64,000 nucleotides of DNA from Micromonospora andamanensis (lineage in GTDB: Bacteria > Actinomycetota > Actinomycetes > Mycobacteriales > Micromonosporaceae): assembly GCF_016863495.1 (NCBI RefSeq), contig NZ_BOOZ01000033.1:1-64000 (forward strand), given 5' to 3'. The translations under genes and the position numbers were made by a program. Position 1 is the stretch's first letter. Each line of letters opens with the position of its first letter. Positions 8,250 to 15,182 of the stretch are shown here, piece by piece. The notes beneath the pieces were generated by a model, which saw nothing but the letters and a program-made list of their open reading frames with translations, had not been told where the DNA came from and did not search any database.

Positions 8250-9200
8250 TCAGGTTATGTCGTCGTAGCGGCGGTCGATCGGAGCCGGCGCGTCGACAGG
8301 TGCGGGAGCATCGATCGGCGCGCTCGCGTCAACCCGCTGCCCCGCTTCGACCGGCTCGCGGTCGAACTCCAACGGAGACACCTCGTCGTCGGCGATCCCG
8401 GCGTAGACCTCCTTGCCGCGCCCGCGCCGCTTGTCGTTGAGGAAGGCGACACCCACCGCGGCGAAGTAGAGCGCGCACAGGCACAACGCCAGCGCGGTCA
8501 TGCCGAACGGATCCGGCGTGGGGGTGACCACCGCCGCGAAGGCGAAGAAGGCGAAGACAGCGACCCGCCACCAGCCGAGCAGCCGCTTCGCGCTGGCGAT
8601 GCCGACGAAGTTGAGCATCAGCACGATCAACGGAAACTCGAACGCCACACCGAACATCAAAATCAGGTTGGTGATGAACGATATGTAGCGGGTGATGTCG
8701 AGGGTGGTGTTGATGTCGTCGCCGGAGACCTGCAGGAGGAACTCCAGGCCCTTCGAGGCCACGAAGTAGGCCAGCACCGCGCCGGCCGCGAACAACGGCG
8801 CCGCCAGGGCGGTGAAGATGTACGCGTACCGACGCTCGTGCCGGTGCAGGCCCGGTGCGATGAAGGCCCAGAGCTGGTAGAGCCAGACCGGCGCGGCGAG
8901 GATCAGACCGACCCAGAGACCGATCTTCAGGTTGAGCAGGAAGAGGTCCGCCGGACCGAGCTGGACGAAGTTGCATCGGCCGTCGGCGAGCTGGCTGCCG
9001 GGCAGCTGACAGTACGGCTGGGACAGCAGCTCGCGTACCGGCCCGGCCAGCCAGATGCCGACGCCGAAGCCGACCAGAATGGCCAGCGACGCCTTGAACA
9101 GGCGGTTACGCAACTCGCGGACGTGCTCGATGAGGGTCATCGAGCCGTCGGCGGCCCGCTCGAAGTTGCTCGGTCCGCGCTTGCGGAGTCCGAAGGCCAC
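8250..9200 (-). CDS. tatC: Sec-independent protein translocase TatC
   Basis: A 316-residue polytopic membrane protein. The cytosolic N-terminus carries the TatC signature MTLIEHVRELRNRL, followed by the conserved region through GIWLAGPVRELLSQPYC. About six membrane segments follow (for example LILAAPVWLYQLWAFIAPGL and FEFPLIVLMLNFVGI), and the charged C-terminal tail is long for the family. TatC is the receptor of the twin-arginine export pathway, binding folded precursors and assembling with TatA. tatA lies 18 nt upstream on the same strand. Placement of tatAC beside pafBC is common in actinobacteria, and the pair belongs to the proteasome-associated neighbourhood here. A strong terminator follows. 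Confidence 0.97.
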   Translation of the reverse strand: MAFGLRKRGPSNFERAADGSMTLIEHVRELRNRLFKASLAILVGFGVGIWLAGPVRELLSQPYCQLPGSQLADGRCNFVQLGPADLFLLNLKIGLWVGLILAAPVWLYQLWAFIAPGLHRHERRYAYIFTALAAPLFAAGAVLAYFVASKGLEFLLQVSGDDINTTLDITRYISFITNLILMFGVAFEFPLIVLMLNFVGIASAKRLLGWWRVAVFAFFAFAAVVTPTPDPFGMTALALCLCALYFAAVGVAFLNDKRRGRGKEVYAGIADDEVSPLEFDREPVEAGQRVDASAPIDAPAPVDAPAPIDRRYDDIT

Positions 9201-9218
9201 GGTTACCGGACCCGGGGA

Positions 9219-9512
9219 TCAGTTCTCGCGGACGCGCTGCACCGGGTCGGCGACCGGCTGCTGCACCGTGCCCTGGTAGGGCTGCTGCTGCGGCGGCGCC
9301 GACTGCTGCGGCGGGTACGGCTGGTAGCCGGCCTGCGCGTCGGCCTTGCCGGCGAGGTCGCGGTCGTCGTCGGCCAGGCTCTTCGTCTCGGCCTTGATGA
9401 TGCGCAGCGAGCGACCGAGGGACCGGGCGGCGTCGGGGAGCCGCTTCGCGCCGAAGAGCAGAATCAGCACGACCACGAGTACGGCGATGTGCCACGGCTT
9501 GAGGGCACCCAT
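9219..9512 (-). CDS. tatA: Sec-independent protein translocase TatA
   Basis: A 97-residue protein from ATG 9512 (GGAG 6 nt upstream); the same frame extends further upstream, but that stretch has no membrane-protein character. The sequence starts MGALKPWHIAVLVVVLILLF, a short N-terminal membrane helix, followed by the FGAKRLPDAARSLGRSLRI hinge and amphipathic helix typical of TatA. The tail is Gln/Pro-rich (YPPQQSAPPQQQPYQ). TatA multimers form the translocation path of the Tat system. It is co-oriented with tatC 18 nt away, so the two are likely one transcript. Confidence 0.95.
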   Translation of the reverse strand: MGALKPWHIAVLVVVLILLFGAKRLPDAARSLGRSLRIIKAETKSLADDDRDLAGKADAQAGYQPYPPQQSAPPQQQPYQGTVQQPVADPVQRVREN

Positions 9513-9762
9513 GTGAAGCTCCAGTCGCTTGTGCCAACGGGGGTGTTCCGCAGCCCATCGTACGTGCGACGACGGCCGTTGCCACCCGCCGGGGCGGTGG
9601 GGGTTCGTCCCGGCGGGTGAAGTCTCGGCCAACCGCGCGTGTCCCGTCAACCGGGTGGCTGGATCATTCTGCGCGAAGTCGGCCCGCCGCGTGCAGCAGC
9701 ACACACCGTACGGGCAGGAACGAAGCACCGCGCAGAGTTGCTCAGCCGGTAGGTGACGCGGC

Positions 9763-10011
9763 TCAGTCGCCTCGACGGGACCTGATCAGGGTGAGCCGCT
9801 GCTGGGTCGCCTCCAGCCGGCTCTGCAACCCCTCTGCCCGCTGCTGGAGGCTCTCCGCCGCCTCGCGCAGCGCCGTCGCCTCGTCGGCACGCCGCTGCAA
9901 TGCCAGCGCCGCCCGGCGCAGCCGGGGCAGTCGCGCCAGCACGGGTCGTACCGCCAGCGCGAGCAGAACCAGGGGCACCAGCACCAGCGCGAGCACGATC
10001 CACTTCAGCAC
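9763..10011 (-). CDS. Small membrane-anchored coiled-coil protein
   Basis: An 82-residue reading from GTG 10011, directly after the pafC stop (10022). It starts VLKWIVLALVLVPLVLLALAV, a single membrane helix, followed by an Arg/Leu-rich heptad region (ALQRRADEATALREAAESLQ) of about 45 residues that should form a coiled coil. No family is recognised. The upstream extension of this frame overlaps pafC and is not believable as protein. The 11-nt gap from pafC suggests they are co-transcribed. The Shine-Dalgarno sequence is weak, so the exact start is uncertain. Confidence 0.65.
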   Translation of the reverse strand: MLKWIVLALVLVPLVLLALAVRPVLARLPRLRRAALALQRRADEATALREAAESLQQRAEGLQSRLEATQQRLTLIRSRRGD

Positions 10012-10021
10012 GGGGGCCAGC

Positions 10022-11062
10022 CTACTGCCTGTCGCCGGCCGTCGCCGGGTCCGCGCCGGCCGGCACCGGCTGCGCGTACGCCTCCAGGGCCGCCACCGCC
10101 GACTCGTGGACCTGCCCGGCCAGCTCGGCCGGCGCGACGACCTCGACATCCGGGCCGAGGCCGAGCACGAACCGGCGGGCCCAGCCGAGGTCGGTGACGC
10201 GCAACGACACCACCCACCGTTCACCGTCGGACTCGACCCGTTCACACGGGTAGTACTCGGTGATCCACCGTTCCCCCCGACCGATCCGCAGCGTGATCAG
10301 CGGCAGGTCGGGCGACGGCCGGAACGCCCCCTCGCGCAGGTCGTGCGGTTGCGCCTGCGGCGGTACGACGGCGGGCTCGGCCAGCTCGGTGACGGCGTCG
10401 ATGCGGTCGGCCCGGAACAGCCGTACCGCCTCGGCGCGGCGGCACCACGCCTCCACGTACGTCCGGCCGCCGACCATCAACACCCGCAGCGGGTCGATGA
10501 CCCGCTCGGTGGTCTCGTCGCGGGCGGCCGTGTAGTAGGTGATGCGCAGCGCGCGACCACCCTCCACCGCGGCCCGCAGCTGCTCCACCCGCCCGGTGTC
10601 GCCGGGCAGGCGCACCTCCACCGGAGCGGCGACCAGGTCACCGCCCGCGTCCTCGATCTTCGCCAGGGCCCGCTCGACCGCCTCCCGGTTGGCCACCCCG
10701 GGTGTCTCGGCGAGCATCCGCAACGCCACCACGAGCGCCAGCGCCTCGTCGGGGGTGAGCCGTAGCGGCCGGTCGATGCCCGCGTCGTAGGTGATGGTCA
10801 CCCGGTCGCCGTCGAACGCCATGTCGATCAGGTCACCCGGACCGTACCCGGGCAGCCCGCAGACCCAGAGCAGCTCCAGGTCCTCGCGCAGCTGCCGTTC
10901 GGTGACACCCAGGTCACCGGCCGCCTCGGCGATCTCGATGCCGGGCCGGGCGAGCAGGTACGGCACCAGATTCAGCAGCCGGGCCAGCCGGTCGGCGGAG
11001 GCCCGGGAACCCGCGCGGGCGGCCGGACGGGTCGTGCCGCTGATGGCATTACCTTCGTTCAT
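10022..11062 (-). CDS. pafC: WYL-domain transcriptional regulator PafC
   Basis: A 346-residue protein from ATG 11062, which has GGAAGGGG 7 nt upstream. The N-terminus holds a winged-helix region (DRLARLLNLVPYLLARPGIEIAEAAGDLGVTERQLREDL written in two halves around residues 24-62), then a WYL domain (ALRITYYTAARDETTERVIDPLRV) and a C-terminal WCX extension (ITLRIGRGERWITEYYPCE). With PafB it forms a heterodimer that, in mycobacteria, activates DNA-damage genes independently of LexA. pafB normally sits directly upstream; here an IS110-family element separates them, starting 34 nt before the pafC start. PafC keeps its own ribosome site, but its transcription may now depend on the insertion. Confidence 0.92.
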   Translation of the reverse strand: MNEGNAISGTTRPAARAGSRASADRLARLLNLVPYLLARPGIEIAEAAGDLGVTERQLREDLELLWVCGLPGYGPGDLIDMAFDGDRVTITYDAGIDRPLRLTPDEALALVVALRMLAETPGVANREAVERALAKIEDAGGDLVAAPVEVRLPGDTGRVEQLRAAVEGGRALRITYYTAARDETTERVIDPLRVLMVGGRTYVEAWCRRAEAVRLFRADRIDAVTELAEPAVVPPQAQPHDLREGAFRPSPDLPLITLRIGRGERWITEYYPCERVESDGERWVVSLRVTDLGWARRFVLGLGPDVEVVAPAELAGQVHESAVAALEAYAQPVPAGADPATAGDRQ

Positions 11063-11111
11063 CAGAGGTCCCCTTCCGGGAACGCTTTGGCCGCTTGTCC
11101 CTTGAGGACTG

Positions 11112-11247
11112 ATATGAGACGGCGTCCCGGGAGGGTGGCCTTGGAGGCCCGACGCCCACAAGGGTGTCGTCCCGCGAGGACTGGTCCATCAGCACGGCGC
11201 CGCGCCTTCGGTCTGTACGCACAGTCACGATGTGAAGGGGTGGTGCG
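11112..11247 (+). ncRNA. Candidate bridge RNA region in the left non-coding end of the IS110 element
   Basis: IS110-group elements are known to encode a structured bridge RNA in the non-coding end upstream of the recombinase. This stretch contains a stem GGCGTC/GACGCC (11121-11126 with 11151-11156) enclosing an inner hairpin GGCCT/AGGCC. It also contains 11160-11183, a near copy of the joined element ends. ATGAGAC at 11114-11120 is the reverse complement of GTCTCAT spanning the right junction (12555-12561), as a right target guide would be. The RNA boundaries are not known and its existence is inference. Confidence 0.35.
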
Positions 11248-12534
11248 ATGCTGGGGGTCGGTATCGATTGGGCGGAGGAGTTCCATCTGGTCGCGGTGGG
11301 CCGTCCGGGTGAGGGTGTGGTCGAGGTGGCCCGGGTGGAACACACTCCGGCTGCGGTGGCGGCGCTGGTGGCGCGGATCGCCGGGTTGGAGCCGGACCCG
11401 GCCGAGGTGCGGGTGGTCATCGAGACCCGCCACGGGCTGCTGGTCGAGGCCTTGGTCGACGCCGGGTACACGGTGTTGCCGGTCAACCCGGACCTGGTGG
11501 CCCGCCGGCGTGGGCCGGCGCGTAAGAAGGACGACGCCGAGGATGCGCGGATCGCCTGCCTGCTCGCGTTGGACCAGTACACCGATCTGCGGGCCTTGAT
11601 CCCGCACGGGGAACTGGCCGGAGAACTGCGCGCTATCGCCCGCGACGACATCCGGGCCTGCCGTGACGAACGCAGGTTGCTCAACCGGCTGCGCGCCGAC
11701 CTGGCCGCGGTGTTTCCGGCCGCGCTGGCCATCGCCGGTGACGATCTGGGGAGCCCGGTGGTGCTCAAGCTGCTGCAACGCTGGCCCACCGCCGACGAGT
11801 TGGCCGCCGCCAGCCACGACGAGGTCGAGGCCCTCGCCCGGGCGGCCAAGCATGGTTGGCCGCACCGGCTCGCCGATCGGGTCACCCAGGCCCTGACCGG
11901 TGATCACTTCCAGCCCCGCGACTACCTCATCCGCGCCAAGGCCGACACCATCCGGCTGGCCTGCGCCCAGTTGTTGCTGCTGCGCGAGCAACGCCGCAGC
12001 TGGGAACGACGCATGGGCGAACTGCTGCTGGGCGACCGGCGTCGAGGACGCGCCAAACAGCCCGGTGATGACCGGGGGCCGGCGGTTCCTGGCGGCGAGA
12101 TCTACCTCAGCTTTCCAGGGCTCGGAGATCGACTCGCCACCAGGATCGCCGGTGAAATCGGCGACGCGATCGGACAGTTCGCCACACCGAACGCGCTGCA
12201 ATGCTACGCCGGCAAGGCCCCGGTCACCCGCCGCTCCGGCAAGAGCGAGCTCGTCGTCGCGTCCCGGCTGGCCTGCAACCGCTACCTCGCCGACGCCGTA
12301 CAGCAGTGGGCCTTCACCAGCCTGCGCACCTCCGGCTGGGCCCGGGAGTTCTACGACACCCAACGTAGTCGAGGAAGAAAGCACCACGCCGCACTGCGAG
12401 CCCTCGGTAACCGCTGGCTCGAGGTCCTGTGGCACTGCCTGACCAAGAACACCCCCTACGACGAGAACGTCCACGTCGCCAACCGCAACCGCGCCCTCGG
12501 CCGGGTCAACCAGCCCTCGAAACTCGCTGCTTGA
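11248..12534 (+). CDS. IS110-family transposase (DEDD recombinase)
   Basis: 428 residues. The N-terminal RuvC-like DEDD domain shows GIDWAEEFHLVAV (first Asp), VVIETRHGLLVEAL (Glu) and KKDDAEDARIACLLAL (the last two Asp). The middle is helical. The C-terminal Transposase_20 domain has FPGLGDRLATRIAGEIGD and YAGKAPVTRRSGKS with the catalytic Ser of this family. Length and domain order are normal and there is no frameshift, so it is probably active or recently active. It is the only gene in the element and runs opposite to pafB and pafC. IS110 enzymes move by RNA-guided recombination through a circular intermediate. Confidence 0.93.
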   Translation: MLGVGIDWAEEFHLVAVGRPGEGVVEVARVEHTPAAVAALVARIAGLEPDPAEVRVVIETRHGLLVEALVDAGYTVLPVNPDLVARRRGPARKKDDAEDARIACLLALDQYTDLRALIPHGELAGELRAIARDDIRACRDERRLLNRLRADLAAVFPAALAIAGDDLGSPVVLKLLQRWPTADELAAASHDEVEALARAAKHGWPHRLADRVTQALTGDHFQPRDYLIRAKADTIRLACAQLLLLREQRRSWERRMGELLLGDRRRGRAKQPGDDRGPAVPGGEIYLSFPGLGDRLATRIAGEIGDAIGQFATPNALQCYAGKAPVTRRSGKSELVVASRLACNRYLADAVQQWAFTSLRTSGWAREFYDTQRSRGRKHHAALRALGNRWLEVLWHCLTKNTPYDENVHVANRNRALGRVNQPSKLAA

Positions 12535-12557
12535 CCCGGGGGTTGACAAAGGGTGTC

Positions 12558-13547
12558 TCATGGGACCACCGCCAGGGTGTCGTGTCGGGCGGCGATCTCC
12601 TTGAGCCGCTGGATGACCGCCTCGCGGACCTCGGGCGGGTCGACCACCCGCACGTCGGGTCCGTAGCCGACCAGGTGACCGGCCAACGAGCAGGCGTCGC
12701 CGTACGGCAGGACCAGCCGGTCCGCTTCCGACCCGGCGGTGACCTCCACCGCCCAGCGACGCAACCCGGCAGCCCGCCCCGGGGCGACGAGCACTGTCGC
12801 CCGGCCGGGCCGCTCGACCGGGCCGGACCAGCGGGCCACGTGGCTGATCAGGTCGACACCTGTCGGTGGCTGGTAGGCGCCCGGCTCACCGGTGACCCGT
12901 ACCGGACCCACCACCCGCGACAGCCGGAAGCAGCGGGTGGCGTCGCGGTCCAGGTCGTGACCGACCACGTACCACCGGCCGCGCCAGCAGACCACGCCCC
13001 ACGGTTGCAGCCGGCGCCGGGCCGGCGCGTCACGGTCCGGCACCCGGTAGTCGAAGCGGACCTCCCGCCGGTCGCGGGCGGCCGCGGTCAGTGGCGCGAA
13101 CGCCGGATCGACAGTGACCATCGGCTCCAGCCCCAGGGTGGCCTGCGGGTCCACGTCCACGCCGGCTGCCCGCAACTTCGCCAGCCCCGACGAGGCGGCG
13201 GCGGCCAGGCCGGCGTGCTGCCACAGGCGGGCGGCGATACCCACCGCGGCTGCCTCGTCCGGCTGGAGGGGGATGTCGGGCAGCGCGTACTCCCGGCGGG
13301 CGATCCGGTACCCGGGCTCCGCGTCGAAGGCGCTCGCCGTCCCGGTCTCCAGTGGTACGCCGAGTTCCCGCAACTCAGCCTTGTCCCGCTCGAACTTGCG
13401 TTGGAAAGCCTCGTGCTCACGGGCGTCGTCCGGATCGTGCTCATATCCGGGTACGGTCGCGGCGATCTGCGCGGCGGTCAGGAACCGCCGCGTGGACAGC
13501 AGGCAGATCACCAGGTTGACCAGGCGTTCGGTGCGGCTGCGCGACAC
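12558..13547 (-). CDS. pafB: WYL-domain transcriptional regulator PafB
   Basis: 329 residues from GTG 13547 (VSRSRTERLVNLVICLLSTR). The long upstream extension of the frame lacks coding character. Winged-helix region residues 1-60, then a WYL domain (REVRFDYRVPDRDAPARRRL ... WGVVCWRGRWYVVGHDLDRD) and a C-terminal WCX region (PYGDACSLAGHLVGYGPDVR). It is the partner of PafC in the DNA-damage activator. Its stop (TGA, 12558-12560) touches the right end of the IS110 element, so the protein is complete while its normal coupling to pafC is lost. It is transcribed away from the DUF3866 gene, sharing a 207-nt intergenic region that has an unusual inverted repeat. Confidence 0.92.
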   Translation of the reverse strand: MSRSRTERLVNLVICLLSTRRFLTAAQIAATVPGYEHDPDDAREHEAFQRKFERDKAELRELGVPLETGTASAFDAEPGYRIARREYALPDIPLQPDEAAAVGIAARLWQHAGLAAAASSGLAKLRAAGVDVDPQATLGLEPMVTVDPAFAPLTAAARDRREVRFDYRVPDRDAPARRRLQPWGVVCWRGRWYVVGHDLDRDATRCFRLSRVVGPVRVTGEPGAYQPPTGVDLISHVARWSGPVERPGRATVLVAPGRAAGLRRWAVEVTAGSEADRLVLPYGDACSLAGHLVGYGPDVRVVDPPEVREAVIQRLKEIAARHDTLAVVP

Positions 13548-13626
13548 CCCGTAGACGCTAGCAGCCTCCACCCCACCCACAGGCACCCCACGCCCGCCCC
13601 CTGCTCCCCCACCCAACCCTTCTCGT

Positions 13627-13697
13627 CGATCATGCAGTTGTGGCTGTTCAATTGCCCTGGTTCGCAGCTTTTGACTACTGCCCAAACTGCATGATCG
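13627..13697. repeat. 13-bp inverted repeat with A/T-rich spacer between pafB and DUF3866
   Basis: CGATCATGCAGTT (13627-13639) and its exact reverse complement AACTGCATGATCG (13685-13697) flank a 45-nt spacer clearly richer in A/T than its surroundings. It lies between divergent genes. It could be a regulator-binding arrangement or a small dispersed (REP/MITE-like) element. Confidence 0.7.
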
Positions 13698-13754
13698 GCG
13701 GAAGCTACCCCGGTGGGTGGGGGTGCGGCGGGGGGTGGGGGTTAGCGTGCGGGG

Positions 13755-14867
13755 GTGGTGCGGTGGCGGGCGGGTGTGGTGGCGGGGGTGCGTCGGCGGT
13801 GGGCCGGGGCGGTGGAGCTGGACGTCGAGGTCGATGGCGGCGGCTCGATGCGGGCGTTGGCCTATCCGGCGCTCGTGGGTGAGCCGGAGGCGGGCGACCG
13901 GGTGCTGCTCAACGCCGGTGCGCTGCTGATGGGGCTGGGCACCGGTGGCTACGCCCTGGTGGTGGCGCTGCCGGACCGGCTGCCGCCGGATCCGCCGCAG
14001 GCCCTCGACTCGCGTGACGCGGGACATCTGGTCAAGGCCCGCTACACCCCGTTGCAGCCGATCCTGCTCGGCGTCGACGAGGAGGCGTCACCGCACCGGG
14101 AGGTGCTGGCCGCCGCCGACGACCTCGCCGGCCTGCCGGTGGTCACCGCCGACCTGCACTCCGCGCTGCCGGCGATCCTCGCCGGGGTCCGCGCCGACGC
14201 GCCCGCTGCACGGGTGGCGTACCTGCTCACCGACGGTGGAGCGTTGCCCGCCTGGTTCTCCCGTACCCTCGCCGGGCTGCGGGACGACCTGGTCGGCACG
14301 ATAAGCGTCGGGCAGGCGTTCGGCGGTGACCTGGAGGCGTCGACGCTGCACAGCGGGCTGCTCGCCGCCCGGCACGTGCTCGACGCCGACATCGCGGTGG
14401 TGGCGCAGGGCCCGGGCAACCTCGGCACCGGCACCCGCTGGGGCTTCTCCGGAGTGGCCGTCGGCGAGGCGGTCAACGCCGTAGCCACCCTCGGCGGACG
14501 CCCGGTCGGCTCGCTGCGGATCTCCGCCGCCGACCCGCGACCCCGGCACCGTGGCGTGTCGCACCACAGCCTCACCGCGTACGGCCGGGTGGCGCTGGCC
14601 CGCGCGGAACTGGTGGTGCCGACGGAGCTGGACCCGACGCTGGCCGCCGAGGTCGACGCCGCGCTGCGACCGCTCGCCGAGCGGCACACGCTGGTGCGGG
14701 TGGAGACCACCGGGCTGGACGCGGCGCTCCGGGGCAGCCCGGTGCCGCTGTCGACGATGGGGCGCGGACTGGACGCCGACCACGCCTACTTCCTGGCCGC
14801 CGCCGCAGCCGGCCGGCACGCCGCCCGCCTGGCGGCGCAGCCGCCCCCGGCGCCGGCCGAGCGTTGA
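13755..14867 (+). CDS. DUF3866 family protein
   Basis: A 370-residue soluble protein of the actinobacterial DUF3866 family. Recognisable family segments are GDRVLLNAGALLMGLGTGGYALVVALP near residues 55-80, GHLVKARYTPLQPILLGVDE near 97-115, and DIAVVAQGPGNLGTGTRWGFS near 213-232. No catalytic motif is known to me, and it has no membrane segment or signal. It commonly accompanies the Pup-proteasome genes. The GTG start has only a weak upstream site, and the first 15 residues are basic. The stop codon lies within a 21-nt direct duplication. Confidence 0.85.
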   Translation: MVRWRAGVVAGVRRRWAGAVELDVEVDGGGSMRALAYPALVGEPEAGDRVLLNAGALLMGLGTGGYALVVALPDRLPPDPPQALDSRDAGHLVKARYTPLQPILLGVDEEASPHREVLAAADDLAGLPVVTADLHSALPAILAGVRADAPAARVAYLLTDGGALPAWFSRTLAGLRDDLVGTISVGQAFGGDLEASTLHSGLLAARHVLDADIAVVAQGPGNLGTGTRWGFSGVAVGEAVNAVATLGGRPVGSLRISAADPRPRHRGVSHHSLTAYGRVALARAELVVPTELDPTLAAEVDAALRPLAERHTLVRVETTGLDAALRGSPVPLSTMGRGLDADHAYFLAAAAAGRHAARLAAQPPPAPAER

Positions 14868-14902
14868 CCGGGCCTCGCGGCGGCCGAGCGTTGACCGGGC
14901 CT
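14855..14902. repeat. Short tandem duplication across the DUF3866 stop codon
   Basis: The 21-nt word GGCCGAGCGTTGACCGGGCCT occurs at 14855-14875 and again at 14882-14902, a 27-nt offset. The first copy includes the stop codon. The second is non-coding. Confidence 0.8.
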
Positions 14903-14943
14903 CCGCTGCAACGCAGGCGGTGACAAGTGGCCTTCCGGGCAGC

Positions 14944-15129
14944 TCAGGCGAAGATGATCAGAGCGACCCAGGCGCCCACGATCAGCGCCAGGGCCAGCGC
15001 CAGCACCCAGGTGGGCACGGTGTACTCGCCGCGACGGTTGCGTTCGATCTCGGCGCGGACCTTGTCGCGGCGGCGTTCGATCCAGCCTTGCCGCTGGGCG
15101 CCCGGGGTGGGAGGTTCAGGAGGATTCAT
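14944..15129 (-). CDS. Small single-pass membrane protein
   Basis: 61 residues: a Pro-rich start (MNPPEPPTPGAQ), a basic helical region (WIERRRDKVRAEIERNRRGE), then one C-terminal membrane helix (YTVPTWVLALALALIVGAWV). It looks like a tail-anchored protein with the charged part in the cytosol. It lies 54 nt after pafA on the same strand, separated by a hairpin, so it may be transcribed apart. Small proteins of this kind are frequent next to pafA, but no function is known to me. Confidence 0.75.
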   Translation of the reverse strand: MNPPEPPTPGAQRQGWIERRRDKVRAEIERNRRGEYTVPTWVLALALALIVGAWVALIIFA

Positions 15130-15145
15130 GACCGGACCAGCCTAC

Positions 15146-15174
15146 CCGGGGCCGGCCTGTGGAACCGGCCCCGG
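15146..15174 (-). terminator. Terminator-like hairpin after pafA
   Basis: A perfect 10-bp inverted repeat (CCGGGGCCGG, 15146-15155; complement 15165-15174) with a 9-nt loop, starting 9 nt beyond the pafA stop. There is no T-run. Confidence 0.6.
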
Positions 15175-15182
15175 TCGACCCG

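Larger units (their letters stand above)
11097..12557 (+). mobile_element. IS110-family insertion sequence between pafC and pafB
   Basis: The ends are proposed from sequence, not from an empty-site comparison. The left end is taken as GTCCCTTGAGGACTG (11097-11111) and the right end as AAGGGTGTC (12549-12557). A segment in the left non-coding region (11160-11183) contains both, joined in right-left order with two mismatches, as if copying the circle junction. GTC occurs at both outer borders (11097-11099, 12555-12557), a possible core. The 1461-bp length, lack of long terminal inverted repeats, single DEDD transposase and long left non-coding region fit IS110. The right border falls exactly at the pafB stop codon, so pafB is intact. 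Confidence 0.75.

Noticed and set aside
9513..9728. Longer N-terminus for TatA
   Set aside because: TatA must begin with its membrane helix; ATG 9512 gives that and has a good ribosome site.
13548..14027. Longer N-terminus for PafB
   Set aside because: The extension is His/Arg/Pro-rich and crosses the A/T-rich inverted repeat; the WYL regulator starts naturally at GTG 13547.
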